This document shows positions 31,281-43,639 of a DNA stretch of 64,000 nucleotides, piece by piece (the first letter of the stretch is position 1; the number at the start of each line of letters is the position of its first letter). Source of the DNA: Lota lota (Eukaryota > Chordata > Actinopteri > Gadiformes > Lotidae); the NCBI GenBank assembly GCA_026745465.1, contig JACYXH010000180.1:1-64000 (forward strand), in the 5' to 3' direction. Made by a program: the position numbers and the translations under genes. A model generated the notes under the pieces. It saw only the letters and a program-made list of their open reading frames with translations, did no database searches and had not been told where the DNA came from.

Positions 31281-31920
31281 AAGTAAGGTTGATTCATCAA
31301 AACCCAGACAGCATTACAAGTTGAACATGAGTCATACAGGGATGATGTTATTGTCGGTTGTTATCCACTATGTATCCTATATGTTAGCCTACAAGCACTG
31401 GTACAACGACAACTGATTTTTATGAGCACATTTTTATGAGCACTGGTTTATCATGGTTTTCCTATACAAGATGTGAAACATATAAGAGCACTTACTAGGT
31501 TGAGCACTGGATAAACTGCTGTTATCACCAATTGTCTAAATATACGATATGAGATGATTGTATTATGTATACACTATAAAGCACGGGTTCATATTATACT
31601 GGTAATGACATATGAGCACTCAAAAGAATGTTGTATCACCAAAGATTGGTCTCATGATGTATGATATACGCTCTACCTTTTGTCTTAAGCACTGATATAT
31701 ATTGTTTTGTAATCCAATACTATGTTATGTATGAATAATACTATGAATGAATATGACCATCTGCGTTAACGGGTATGGCCTTACAACTAGAAACGCTCGG
31801 AAGATCTTATTCAATGAAGAAACAGGTTTATGATACTATGAGTAAATGTCTAGCATAAAATGCATACCTCAGGCGTAGAGTGGTGCTTGAGAACATGGGC
31901 TCATCCATCAGGTCTAATGT
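31281..31920. other. Unassigned AT-rich stretch
   Basis: No gene or known repeat is recognised. GAGCACT(GG) recurs several times at irregular spacing. Confidence 0.4.
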
Positions 31921-32310
31921 GTAGTACAACGCGGGTGAAATGAAAGTGATTGGCTGGAAAACAAGTTTCCCATGATTCCCACAACGTGGCCGGGCATGTG
32001 TGAGAGCACGGAGAGCAGTAGTCCCAGACGTCCATTCCAAACAGCGATCTGGTGACAACACGCCCTTGTCACTAAGGCCAATAAGCTGCAGCGGTTTCCT
32101 TCACATCGACACAGATCACACGTTGACAATAAGCTGCCCTTGCTGCTTGTGGGACTTTACAAAGAGGCGTTCCCTCCCACCTAGACGCGGCTCGCGCGCG
32201 GGCGGGGCTATGTGTAACCCCGCCCACCAGTTCAATTGGTTTGTGGAGGGGCGGGGTCAGCCAGTCAGTCAGTCAGTCTCTCTGCATGGAGAGCAGTAGT
32301 ACCAGACGTA
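31921..32310. repeat. 5' flank of 88-bp module B
   Basis: Near-identical copy of 29041-29430, with one fewer CAGT unit. Confidence 0.9.
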
Positions 32311-33080
32311 GGCTTATATAGTTATAGGAACCAACGAATAATAAAGAATAAAGCTGTTGAGAACTCTTCTATTAAACCTTCATTACCCTTTATAATTAGG
32401 CTTATATAGTTATAGGAACCAACGAATAATAAAGAATAAAGCTGTTGAGAACTCTTCTATTAAACCTTCATTACCCTTTATAATTAGGCTTATATAGTTA
32501 TAGGAACCAACGAATAATAAAGAATAAAGCTGTTGAGAACTCTTCTATTAAACCTTCATTACCCTTTATAATTAGGCTTATATAGTTATAGGAACCAACG
32601 AATAATAAAGAATAAAGCTGTTGATACTCTTCTATTAAACCTTCATTACCCTTTATAATTAGGCTTATATAGTTATAGGAACCAATGAATAATAAAGAAT
32701 AAAGCTGTTGAGAACTCTTCTATTAAACCTTCATTACCCTTTATAATTAGGCTTATATAGTTATAGGAACCAACGAATAATAAAGAATAAAGCTGTTGAG
32801 AACTCTTCTATTAAACCTTCATTACCCTTTATAATTAGGCTTATATAGTTATAGGAACCAACGAATAATAAAGAATAAATCTGTTGAGAACTCTTCTATT
32901 AAACCTTCATTACCCTTTATAATTAGGCTTATATAGTTATAGGAACCAACAAATAATAAAGAATAAAGCTGTTGTGAACTCTTCTATTAAACCTTCATTA
33001 CCCTTTATAATTAGGCTTATATAGTTATAGCAACCAACGAATAATAAAGAATAAAGCTGTTGAGAACTCTTCTATTATGC
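32311..33080. repeat. 88-bp satellite array B
   Basis: About 8.7 units as in array A. The shortened GTTGATACTC unit recurs here as well, so the arrays were duplicated as blocks rather than grown independently. Confidence 0.97.
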
Positions 33081-33838
33081 CATACTCTTGGTGCATGGCA
33101 ATGCGTCATACACAGAACACACAGATTATTGTATTTTTATAGGTCTATATTCCTACAGTTTGAGAGACAAATTCTCGCTCTGAACCACAACCAGGGTTTT
33201 CTTTCTACATTATGTGATTATTCTAGTAATGTTGACTAAAGAGCATAGGTTACTAAGTTTAAGATCATAGAAGACATACTAAGACGGAACAAGATAAGTG
33301 TTTATATTGGTAATGATAAGAATTGTTGGTAATATAATTATTTAGAATAATGAGCACTGTCAATAACCTCCTATTTATAACAGCCTACTTTTATATATAA
33401 CAAGTATATATTTAAAGTAATAATAACTCATGTAAAAGTAAAAGTAGTCATCAGATAATGACTTGAGGAAGAGTAAGAAAGTATCTAGTGAAAAGACTAC
33501 TCAGGTACTGAGTTACTTCATACCAAATGATTTATTGTTGTAATAAGCAGAGCAAGATTAAAGTAAATAGACACATTACATTGTATATGCTTGTCTAATA
33601 GACATTAACAACATATAAAATAGCATGTATCCCTTCAAATAAAACACAGAATAACACATTCAATCTTAACAAAAAAAAATGAAGGAAAATACACCCACAA
33701 TAAATCTCTCTCGCCTCCATTTTTAATTCACACAGACTTGAGTAAAATCACACCAAAGTATGTAACATAAAAAAAATGTAAAAAGTTATTGAAGTAAATG
33801 AGAGAAAATATAACTTTTTCGTGTATTTATGTGTGTGT
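33081..33838. repeat. 3' flank of 88-bp module B, adjoining TRIM copy 5
   Basis: Copy of 30191-30935. It lies directly downstream of the B30.2 exon of TRIM copy 5 and probably includes its 3' UTR. Confidence 0.85.
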
Positions 33839-33879
33839 GTCCGCCTGCCCACCCACTGGAGCGAGTGAGTGTTTTTTTT

Positions 33880-34598
33880 CTACAACTGACACAAAGACAC
33901 TGAGGCACCACCCCATACCCCAAACCCAGGGAGGAGGTCCTCCTGGGTGAAGGTGGACTGGAAGGTGTGGATGTGTGTCAGAGTGTCTGAGGACCCTCCT
34001 ACATCTGGGGACACTCTGTAGAAGGACAGAGTGCCAGCAGGCCGGTCCAGATACACTCCTACTCTGTTAGAGCCAGCGGGGGGGAGACTTATGACTGTTC
34101 CAATACCGTTGTACTGGGCAGAGTAACCATAATCATGACAAAGAAGACTCCAGGAGTTGTTGTTCCCTCCAAGCAAGCTGTCATCACTCCCACTTTTTCT
34201 TGTGATTCCTCTGTATGTCACTCCTATAGAAACAAGTCTTTTCCACTCTACCTCCCAGTAACAGCGGCCAGTCTGACCCTCTCTACATGACACCTGGTAG
34301 CAGGAGTCAAATCTCTCTGGGTGATCAGGATACACCTGATACTCTCTAACCCACGTCACCTTTCTGTTGTCCTCAGATAGAGAGAGTTGTCTGTGGGCTG
34401 TGTTTGGGTCCAGTGTGAGTTCACAGGCATCTGATGGGAGAACAAGACATGATTAGCTGCTGAACCATTCTTCATCATTTCAAATTACACACATATACAT
34501 TGCACTCAACCTTCAAAGGGACACCTGTGTGAACAACAGACTGAACAAGCTGAGCTCACATACAGGCTGGAAATTAACTGTTGGAGCCATAGAACTGG

Positions 34599-34664
<66 letters not shown>

Positions 34665-35761
34665 CACACACACAGACATGTACTAAATAAACACTTACAC
34701 TTCTTTAGAGCTGATCTCAGGTCAGGCACCTTCTTCATCTCCATGTTCAGTGTCTCCTCCAGCTGATCCAGGGATCTCCTCAAGGTCCCTACGTATGACG
34801 GAGGACGGACCTCCACCGTTGTCCAGTCCCTGGCGGGTGGAGGATCCTTCAGGGATCTGAAGGTCTGGAGGAAGTGGAGGTGATCTTCAGTGTGTGAGAG
34901 CTGCTTCACCTCTGAGATTCTATTGGTCAGATTTTTTATTTCCTGCTCCAGCTCTTTGATGAGGTCTTCAGCTTCTCTCTGTGTGGATTTCAGTTTCTCT
35001 TTAATCGTTTTGTTGAGATCATCCTGGCACTTTTCAATCGAGCGCTTCAGAGCAGTGAGGACTTGCACACCATCAGCTATCTCTCTGTCTGCGTCTGCTT
35101 TGCTGCAATCTACTGTGTCTTTAATATCCTGTATCTTTCGTTGTCTCTCCTGGATCATATGATGAACTTTCTTCCCCAGCTGGGCCGTCTTCACTTCAAA
35201 TTCCTCCTTTAGAGGTACAACAGGATGGGACTTGTGGTCCGTCACTGTGCAGTACAGACACAAACACACCTGTTCAGTCTGGCAGAAGAGCTCCAGAAGT
35301 CGGTCGTGTTTCTTACACATCCTGTCTTCCAGACGGTCCATAGGCTCGACCAGCCGATGTTTCTTCAGGCCTGCGACTCTCTGATGAGGCTCCAGGTGGG
35401 TTTGGCAGTAAGAGGTAAAACACACTAGGCAGGACTTCACAGCCTTCAGCTGGGTCCCAGTACAGACGTCACAAAATGGAACTTCTCTTGGTTCAATCGA
35501 TGGCTGCACTTTTACTTTTACCGTTTTTCTTCTAAACCGATCAACCATCCCTGATATGAAGGTATTGACCTGTAAATCAGGTCTTGTGTGGAACAGCTTG
35601 TTGCAAACAGGACATTTGTACTGGACTTGGTCATCCCAGAACCTTGTAATACAGGTTCTACAGAAGTTGTGTCCACATGGAGTGGAAACTGGGCTGTTGA
35701 ACACATCCAGACAGATGGAACATGAAAAGTCCTCTTCAGACCAGGAAGTGTTGGACGCCAT
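33880..35761 (-). CDS. TRIM E3 ligase copy 5, two coding exons, with a B30.2 domain of a different lineage
   Basis: The coding parts are 35761-34699 (1063 nt) and 34430-33880 (551 nt), together 537 codons plus stop. Exon 1 starts MASNTSWSEEDFSC and holds a C3HC4 RING, B-box 1, B-box 2 and coiled coil close to copies 1-4 up to LNMEMKK. It then diverges (VPDLRSALKK) and ends at a donor, AAGT|GTAAGTG. Exon 2 begins after the acceptor CTCCCATCAG, and the phases match (one base plus two). It encodes PRY (ELTLDPNTAHRQLSLSEDN) and SPRY (GRCYWEVEW, VGVYLDRPAGTLSFYRV), ending SVSLCQL. This SPRY is of the type often seen on fish NLR and TRIM proteins and is clearly unlike that of copies 1-4. The 268-bp intron contains TA and CA repeats. 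It is likely functional. The non-coding first exon lies near 36540. Confidence 0.88.
34601..34676. repeat. (TA)n(CA)n microsatellite in the intron of TRIM copy 5
   Basis: TA run followed by CA run between the two coding exons. The upstream frame would read Tyr-Ile through it if the intron were retained. Confidence 0.95.
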
Positions 35762-35763
35762 TC

Positions 35764-36780
35764 CTAGAAGAGATTATTTAAAAAAGATTATGTTAAAAAC
35801 AAAGACATTCATTTTCTAATGGTAAAACAACAGTTTATAACTAGGTATAATCCATCTATATTCATACATGCGTTGTTATTACAAGCAGAGCCCTTCATCC
35901 AACAGGTCGGTACAACATCAATCCCAACATGTGCCTCCTGCTCCGTATGGACACAAACGTCGCTATGGACTCTCACACCGCTACCAACGCGGACGAAAGA
36001 GCCTGGTGCCCTCACGCATGCGTCCTCCTTATGAAGACTGATACTTTAATAGCTGCGCATGCGTCCTCCTCATGAAGACTCATACTTTAATGGCTGCGCT
36101 TGTGTCCTCCTCATGAAGATCGATACTTGAATAGCAGTGAAACCAACGTTACAATTCCATTGTTGTCCCGCCACGTCGGATTCAACCAACACATCCAGAG
36201 CTGCGCTCCAAACAGCACGTCACCCACCAAGGATGTGTTGGTATAACCCGACGAGGCGACACAACAAGTGGATTTAAAGGCTTGTTTCGCTGCGCATCCA
36301 CAAAGTCTCAGCACGTTTTTCCATGAGGACACATACGTTAGCTCAGTGATCTCTTTTAAATCACCGATTCCGCATTGCAAAGTGGTTTTAAAGACTAAAA
36401 GAGTAGTTTGGAAACAGAGTAAGTCCATAGCCACGTGTGTTGATACGGAGCGCAGGAGTACAGCACGCTACAGTACAACATGGCGCCCTGCAGACAGGAC
36501 GGCTTCAACGAGGATTATGGCTCAACATGTTGGACTCACCTTCTAATGTTTCCGTCTGAATATTCTCTTTAAAAAGGCTTCTTTGTCTCCGGAGCGTGAG
36601 AAGGGCCGAGCTTCCGGCTCCCGAACAAGAGAGAAGGGCCTGTAAATAGAGCTCCAAGCTCGGCCACGCCCCTCAGTCGGACCATTTCCGGTCCTGAGCT
36701 CGGAGGAGGAAGTGACGTGTGAAGTTGTGAACGCCAGAAGGGACGATACGATCGGCCCATACACATCCATCTACTGTAGG
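35764..36780 (-). promoter_or_regulatory. Intron 1, non-coding exon 1 and promoter of TRIM copy 5
   Basis: Donor AAG|GTGAGT begins at 36539. The acceptor lies just before the ATG (CTCTTCTAG|GA), giving an intron near 0.78 kb. The upstream part aligns with the copy 3/4 promoters (GAGCTCTATTTACAGGCCC, CTCTTGTTCGGGAGCCGGAAG), but the TATA box is changed to TATTTA (36643-36648). GAAGTGACGT lies near 36708-36717. The intron keeps ACATGGCGCCCTGCAGACAG near 36478-36497. Confidence 0.55.
36013..36138. repeat. 41-bp tandem repeat, three units
   Basis: GCATGCGTCCTCCTTATGAA followed by GACTGATACTTTAATAGCTGC, three diverged copies, within intron 1 of TRIM copy 5. A single copy of the CATGCGTCCTCCTCGTGAAG phrase occurs in copies 3 and 4. 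Confidence 0.85.
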
Positions 36781-36789
36781 TTTCATCAG

Positions 36790-38000
36790 GTCATTGTACA
36801 TCAAGCACGGAACGAATAAATGGCACGAAAAACTGATGAAATAATTCGGACTGACAAAATGGCGTCAACTTTACATCAGTTACGACGTGAATATGCGGCA
36901 TTTTCCAGTAGGAATCGCACAGTGAAATAATTCAACCCTCAACTTAGTCAATGCTCTGTAATTTCATCTAAATATCCTATGTATTTAGAGGACTCAATTA
37001 GAATGGAGTTTCCCTTTTTAATCCAAGTGTAAAATAGTAAAACAATCACCCCCAATAGTAATAATAGTATAGTTTAAATTAGTTTGAATCTAATTTGAAA
37101 TACATGTATCATTATAATCATGTTATGATTATTATGTTTACGTTTTATATAATAATCTGATTTAAATCAGAATAAAAATAACACAAATAATTCCCCTTTT
37201 AACCCAAGTGTAAAATAGTGTAGAGAATGGCAGCTTCTGGATGAAGGGATTATGATAAGTGAGTAAGTGATAAGTCCATGTTTTGGAAAAGTACAACTTT
37301 GAGCTTTTTTCCCTGTTTGATAACTGAAAGTAGGCTATCACACACAAAAGCAACCTATATTCAGGTACGGCAGTGCAAGGAAACATTGGCTTGTAGCGCA
37401 GACTACTATGGAGAGGATTGATCAATATTTAATATTTACAGGTCTATGCATGTAGTTTACCATTATGGACCCAATAAGAGCACTGTGTGTGAGAAACGTA
37501 AATAGGCTGTTACCTCCCCCATTTCCTACATGTCTCATAATCATGTTATGATTAGTATGTTATGTCTTATATAATAACCTGAGTTAAATCAGAATAATAA
37601 CACAAATAGTATTATTTTATATCATGTTCTGAATATAAAATACAAAATTACTATTATTTGTCAAAGTTCATATACTGATTGATATGATTATGTCTAAAAG
37701 AATAGTAACAATATTACTTTAAATCATAATGAATAAATAATATAACAATAATAATACCTATTGGATGGTTAACAGTATTTATATATGTAAGATACATGAC
37801 GTCAACCATCATCTTCATTCCCAGTAGGAGCAATACAGTCAGTCATAGTTTGATTATATTATAATATCAACAGTCAGTTAGATTACATTATAATACCAAC
37901 ACTTACCAAAGCTAAACTCCCATTTACAATTGTGTTGTAACGCAAGACGCAGTGTGGTGACAACAAGTACGTCTCCAATTCTCTAACTTAGTCATTGTGG
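36790..38000. other. AT-rich gene-free stretch; part repeated at 50.7-51.3 kb
   Basis: No gene. The part at about 37060-37790 shares phrases with 50700-51260 (ATCATGTTCTGAATAT, TTATATAATAA..TGA.TTAAAT, and a terminal run of AATAATAAT-type repeats), so both are copies of one AT-rich dispersed module. Confidence 0.5.
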
Positions 38001-38599
38001 TGAAAGGATGAATGCGGTTGAACAAACCTACAGTGCATGAACATTGCACAGAGTAACATCAAGCCACAGTCAAACTTCAGCAGCAGCTTGCAAGTGTATT
38101 GAAAGTTGTGAAAAGGAAAGACTAAAATTGGGAGAGTGTGCATGTGTAAATCAAGTACAACATCTAACCTCTTCAAATGCCAGCATGCCAACCATCTACC
38201 AAGCCAAAAACCAACCAATTAAACCAAACCTCAACATGCCCCCAGTCAGTCAGTAGGCTAGTTAGTCTGACAGATTTCCAATAAACACAAAGGTTCCAGT
38301 GGGGTTATGGATGGAGCAAAAACAGAACACGTCCTTCTTTGTGATGTCTTTAGAGATGTCCTTAACTTCGCACCATTGACCTTGTTTCGGCCTGACAGAC
38401 TTCCATCCTGGATATTTCAGACGAGTGGCAACTTCAAGTTCTTTGTGGATTCCTGAAGGAGGTAGAGCATCTGGAGAAGGTGCTGTTGAACTGTCAATGC
38501 AGCGTTGCACAGGATGTCATTTCAACCTAGTGGAGGTCCTGTAGGCCAGTTTAGTCAAACAAAAAAGCAATTGGCGAAAAGAGTCGCCAATTAGTCTAC

Positions 38600-38735
38600 T
38601 TACCTCTTAACCTACGACTGTTTGCTTTCAACAGTTCCAGTTTCACCCAAACGTCGTTCTTTAACCCTAGTTGCAGCTGTTCCTCCAGTTTCTGTCCAGT
38701 TTCCAGAGCACACACTTGCCCGTGTTCACAGAGGT
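38600..38735 (-). other. Possible isolated coding exon
   Basis: On the - strand about 38730-38610 reads without stops as CALETGQKLEEQLQLGLKN, then DVWVKLELLKANSRRLR, and ends at a good donor AGAG|GTAAGT. The amphipathic Leu/Glu/Lys pattern looks like coding sequence. A plausible next exon (acceptor near 38487) ends quickly in a stop in the matching phase. A different frame there is open from 38510 to 38262. No family is recognised. It may be a gene fragment or chance. Confidence 0.2.
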
Positions 38736-38739
38736 TGTG

Positions 38740-40040
38740 GGTGCAGCAGTGGTAAAGTCAGTCGGTTAGTCATCCCCAGTTAGGCCCGGTACAAACACGT
38801 GTACACACTGCACTCAAAACACAAGCTACAATCCTGCAGTTCGACTACAATGAGCCAAATCCAGGATGACTGGGAGGTCAAATCCAGGATTCTGAGAGTT
38901 CTCAGGACTTGATGAGAGGTCAAACCAGGAATAGACTGTTTCCCCAAATCTTCCCCAGCTTCAAGGGGACCTCAACCTATAAGCAAACCAGGCCTAAGTT
39001 GCCGCCTGTCCCCGAAAGGATGAAACACTCTGTGCTCACCTTGTTTGCCTTTAGTGTCTCCTTCACCTTCCACACATTGTAAACAAAATGCCACCAGTGA
39101 GAGATGTTACTCCCATCTCTAAACCACACTTGAAGTCCTCAAACACACCCAAAACCACAGCAATAGACTCCAAAACACAAGCTCAGTACACACAAACGAT
39201 GTGTGTCCATCTAGTCTCCATGATGTGTCTCCTCTCGCACTTAACACTCTGCTCCAATTCATTACCTGTGCATACCCCAAGCTCAAACCACTCACTCTGA
39301 CTCAGAAGCCGTTCCCATCACTGTATCGCCAGAGCTCCTCTTCCAATCCTCTACCCCCAATCCCTAACCAACCCCTACAACAACCCCCAGAATATTTGCT
39401 TTTTCATGAGCCTGACGACACACTCATGAAAATATATGTACCATCAACACCAAATGACCCTAAATAAAAAAAGCATTCCTCACTGAGCTATGTCTTTGGT
39501 CAACCCATCTTCATCTCGACAAAAGCCACGCCATGCAAGTTCATCTATGTAAAACAGTGTTTATCTACCACGCCTAAACATTCCAGCGGTGGAGTGTAGA
39601 CCTGTGACAGCTACTCATCCTGGGAGTCCTAGCATGGTTGAGCATCACAGGAAAAGTAACAGTTGACTGAGAGGTCAAATCCAGGTTCACTTTGATGGGA
39701 AAGAACAGTGATGCAGATTGTGAGTGAGGAGACGGGCAGAGTGTAATGTGTGCGGTGCACTGATGCACAATCACAGGCTGATCTGAAGCCAGCAGCCAAA
39801 CACAACCAAACCACATCAAGCAGCTCACTAAACAATAAGCGTGGGGTGACTCACTGCGGGGTTCCTCGGTGAAGCCCCCCCCCCCCTCCCCCCCCCCCCC
39901 GTTGGTGGCCACGTTATCCGGACTGCTCGCTCAAAAACGCTCAAAACACGTTCGTTCGTGAAACTACGCCAAACGCAACCACGGCTATCGCAGTCAAACA
40001 CAAACAGAACAAATGGCCGACGTCACGTGGGGGCTATGTG
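38740..40040. other. Gene-free stretch
   Basis: Several short open frames show no domain. A repeated phrase AGGTCAAATCCAGG occurs at about 38875, 38935 (diverged) and 39671. A C-rich homopolymer interrupts at 39877-39900. No supportable gene. Confidence 0.4.
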
Positions 40041-40045
40041 CACAT

Positions 40046-40053
40046 GTGTGTGT

Positions 40054-40085
<32 letters not shown>
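40046..40085. repeat. (GT)n followed by poly-G
   Basis: GT run followed by about 16 G. Confidence 0.95.
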
Positions 40086-40597
40086 CACTGATCCATTCAA
40101 TTAAGAACTAATGACAACGAGAACGTGATTGGCTGTCAGCGAGAACCTCGACTCGAGAAGGCGCGTGCGTATCGAACGCAGCACGATATGAAACACCTGT
40201 ATAGAATAAAAGCTCTCAAACAATAATGTAGAGCTTATTTTGCTCTTTTGGCGTCGCAAACGACAGAGGTCTAACGTAGGCATATGGAAATGTGATGATT
40301 GCAAATCTTGTTGTCTACTGTTGGTTTTATTAGTCTGTCTTGTCGGGCTGGAATCGTTCTGTGTCTCATTCCCTAACCTATGACACCTCCTCTATAACAG
40401 CTATGCCTCCGTCTTTGTTTTTCAGCACACATACACACGCACACGCACACACTTGATAGGATAATGTTAGCTAATTAGCATATATTGAGCTTGCCATAAG
40501 TCGGCCATTTCTTACACAATCAAATCCAGTTCTTGGGATTTTATTCAGACAAGTTCATAGATCAAGTATATCAAAACTGTTTGAACATTATTCTATC

Positions 40598-40671
40598 AAG
40601 TGTGTGTGTGTGTGTGTTTTTATGTGTGTGTGTGTGTGAGTGTGTGTGCGTGCGTGCGTGTGTTTATGTGG

Positions 40672-40746
<75 letters not shown>
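40598..40746. repeat. (GT)n microsatellite
   Basis: Long GT run with early interruptions. Confidence 0.96.
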
Positions 40747-40747
<1 letters not shown>

Positions 40748-40933
40748 TGAATAAAGATGGAGGCATAGCTGAGTCTAGGAGTGATGACGTCACCCGTGAT
40801 TGGCTTGAGAAGGGCGGAGCTGGGATAGGCGGTGCGTGGGCTGTGAATACCTTGTGGGACTGCTTGCAGTCCTGGTTTTTGTTGTAATTGTTCACTCCTC
40901 TTTGGGGACATTAAAGTTTTCTAAGTCTAAGTC

Positions 40934-41788
40934 CCTTTATAATTAGGCTTATATAGGAACCAACGAATAATAAAGAATAAAGCTGTTGAGAACTCTTCCA
41001 TTAAACCTTCATTACCCTTTATAATTAGGCTTATATAGTTATAGCAACCAACGAATAATAAAGAATAAAGCTGTTGAGAACTCTTCTATTAAACCTTCAT
41101 TACCCTTTATAATTAGGCTTATATAGTTATAGCAACCAACGAATAATAAAGAATAAAGCTGTTGAGAACTCTTCTATTAAACCTTCATTAACCTTTATAA
41201 TTAGGCTTATATAGTTATAGGAACCATCGAATAATAAAGAATAAAGCTGTTGAGAACTCTTCTATTAAACCTTCATTACCTTTATAATTAGGCTTATATA
41301 GTTATAGGAACCAACGAATAATAAAGAATAAAGCTGTTGAGAACTCTTCTGTTAAACATTCATTGCCTTTTATAATTAGGCTTATATAGTTATAGGAACC
41401 AATGAATAATAAAGAATAAAGCTGTTGAGAACTCTTCCATTAAACCTTCATTACCCTTTATAATTAGGCTTATATAGTTATAGGAACCAGTGAATAATAA
41501 AGAATAAAGCTGTTGAGAACTCTTCTATTAAACCTTCATTAACCTTTATAATTAGGCTTATATAGTTATAGGAACCAACGAATAATAAAGAATAAAGCTG
41601 TTGACAACTCTTTTATTAAACCTTTATTACCCTTTCTAATTAGGCTTATATAGTTATAGGAACCAACGAATAATAAAGAATAAAGCTGTTGAGAACTCTT
41701 CTATTAAACCTTCATTACCCTTTCTAATTAGGCTTATATAGTTATAGGAACCAACAAATATTAAAGAATAAAGCTGTTGAGAACTCAA
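40934..41788. repeat. 88-bp satellite array C
   Basis: About 9.8 units of the 88-bp repeat, more diverged from one another than in arrays A and B (for example CCATCGAATAA, CCAGTGAATAA and TTAACC variants). The CpG-rich 5' flank of modules A and B is absent here. Confidence 0.97.
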
Positions 41789-42455
41789 GCCATACTCTTC
41801 ATGCATGGCGATGCGTCTCATACACAGAACGTACAGATTATTCTATTTTTATAGGTCTATATTCCTAAAGTTTGAGAGACAAATTATCGCTCTGAACCAC
41901 AACCTGGGTTTTCTTTCTGCATTATGTGATTATTCTAGTAACGTTGACTAAAGAGCATAGCTTACTACGTTTAAAATCATAGAAGACATACTAAGATGGA
42001 ACAAGATAAGGGTTTATATTGGTAATGATAACAATTGTAGGTAATACAATTATATAGAATAATAAGCACTGTCAATAACCTCCTTTTTATAACAGCCTAC
42101 TTTTATATATAACAAGTATATATTTAAAGTAATAATAACTCAAGTAGAAGTAAAAGTAGTCATCAGATAATGACTTGAGGAAGAGTAAGAAAGTATCTAG
42201 TGAAAAGATTACTCAAGTACTGAGTTACTTCAAACCAAATGATTTATTGTTGTAATAAGCAGAGCAAGATTAACGTAAACAGACAAATATTACATTGTAT
42301 ATGCTTGTCCAATAAACATTAACAACGTATAAAATTGCCATGTATCCCTTCAAATAAAACAGACAATAACACATTAAATCTTTACAAAATAACATGAATG
42401 AAGGCAAATACAGCCACAAGAAATCTCTCTCCATTTTATATTCAGACTCGAGTAA
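41789..42455. repeat. 3' flank of 88-bp module C
   Basis: Third copy of the 30191-30935 / 33081-33838 block, ending at a GT run (42457-42513) directly downstream of an orphan B30.2 exon. Confidence 0.88.
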
Positions 42456-42468
42456 AAGTGTGTGTGTG

Positions 42469-42516
<48 letters not shown>

Positions 42517-42560
42517 CATCCGCGTAAATATACATATCATACTTTTCATTCATGTTTTTT

Positions 42561-43114
42561 CTACAACTGACACAGAGACACTGAGGCACCATACCTCCGT
42601 AATCCAAACCCAGGGTGGAGGTCCTCCTGGGTGAAGGTGGACTGGAAGGTGTGGATGTGTGTCAGTGTGTATGAGGACCCTCCTACATCTGAGGACAATC
42701 TGTAGAAGGACAGAGTGCCAGCAAGCCGGTCCAGATACACTCCTACTCTGTTAGAGCCAGTGGGGGGGAGATCTATGTCTTTTCTACTACCATTGTACCA
42801 GGCATAGTAACGACCATCATAACACTCAAGACTCCAGGACTTGTTGTTCCCTCCAAGCCAGCTGTCATCACCCCCTCCTCTCCTTGTGATTCCTCTGTAT
42901 GTCACTCCTATAACAACATGTCCTTCACTCTCCACCTCCCTGTAACAGCGGCCAGTCAGAGCCTCTCTACACAACACCTGGGGATGGGAGTCAAATCTCT
43001 CTGGGTGATCAGGATACGACTGCTCCTCTCTAAACCGCGTCACCTTTCTGTTGTCCTCAGACAGAGAGAGTCCTCTGTAAGCTGTGTTTGGGTCCAGTGT
43101 GAGTTCACAGGGAT
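42561..43114 (-). CDS. Orphan B30.2 (PRY-SPRY) exon
   Basis: The exon begins after the acceptor CTCCCGTCAG (exon start 43114; two bases complete a split codon) and is open to the stop at 42561, 554 nt. It encodes PRY (CELTLDPNTAYRGLSLSEDN) and SPRY (GRCYREVESEGHVVIGVTYRGI, VGVYLDRLAGTLSFYRL), ending SVSLCQL. It is the same lineage as exon 2 of TRIM copy 5, and the adjoining sequence up to about 43650 copies the intron of that gene (GTTGGAGCCATAGAACTGG). No RING/B-box exon is found upstream. It may be an isolated duplicated exon, or the last exon of an unrecognised gene on the - strand. The usual WEVEW reads REVES here, a change at a core SPRY position. Confidence 0.75.
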
Positions 43115-43154
43115 CTGACGGGAGAACAAGACATGATCAGCTGCTGAACCGTTC

Positions 43155-43185
<31 letters not shown>

Positions 43186-43639
43186 CTAGAACACTGTTCT
43201 CTTGCATACTTCTTATTCCTGTCCTTTTTCACTTGCCATCTACTCTACAAACTAACATAGAAATGCATGATAATACTACAGTGGAATAGTTTGCTCTGAG
43301 TTTTAGATTAAAGTTAATAGCAAATCCCATGTGTGTGTGAGTGGCTGTCCCAATCAAAACATTGAAACCAAGGAAAATGTATAAACTGCATTTACTCCCT
43401 CAATATTTACACTACATACACATATTATACATCAAAATGTTCAGCATGATAAGCTCATTACTCATATGAAATAGCTAAGCAATACTTGTGATATCTTTCA
43501 AGATGTTAAACCTTTAGATTTCCCAATATGCATACATTGCACTCAACCTTCAATGGGACACCTGTGTGAACAACAGACTGAACAAGCTGAGCTCACATAC
43601 AGGCTGGAAATTAACTGTTGGAGCCATAGAACTGGTTCA

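Noticed and set aside
29431..33080. CRISPR-like array
   Set aside because: The 88-bp units are directly adjacent with no unique spacers, and the context is a vertebrate genome; this is a satellite.
33880..43114. B30.2 exons as parts of NLR genes
   Set aside because: No NACHT, FISNA or leucine-rich repeat coding sequence is found in the window, so only the B30.2 similarity can be stated.
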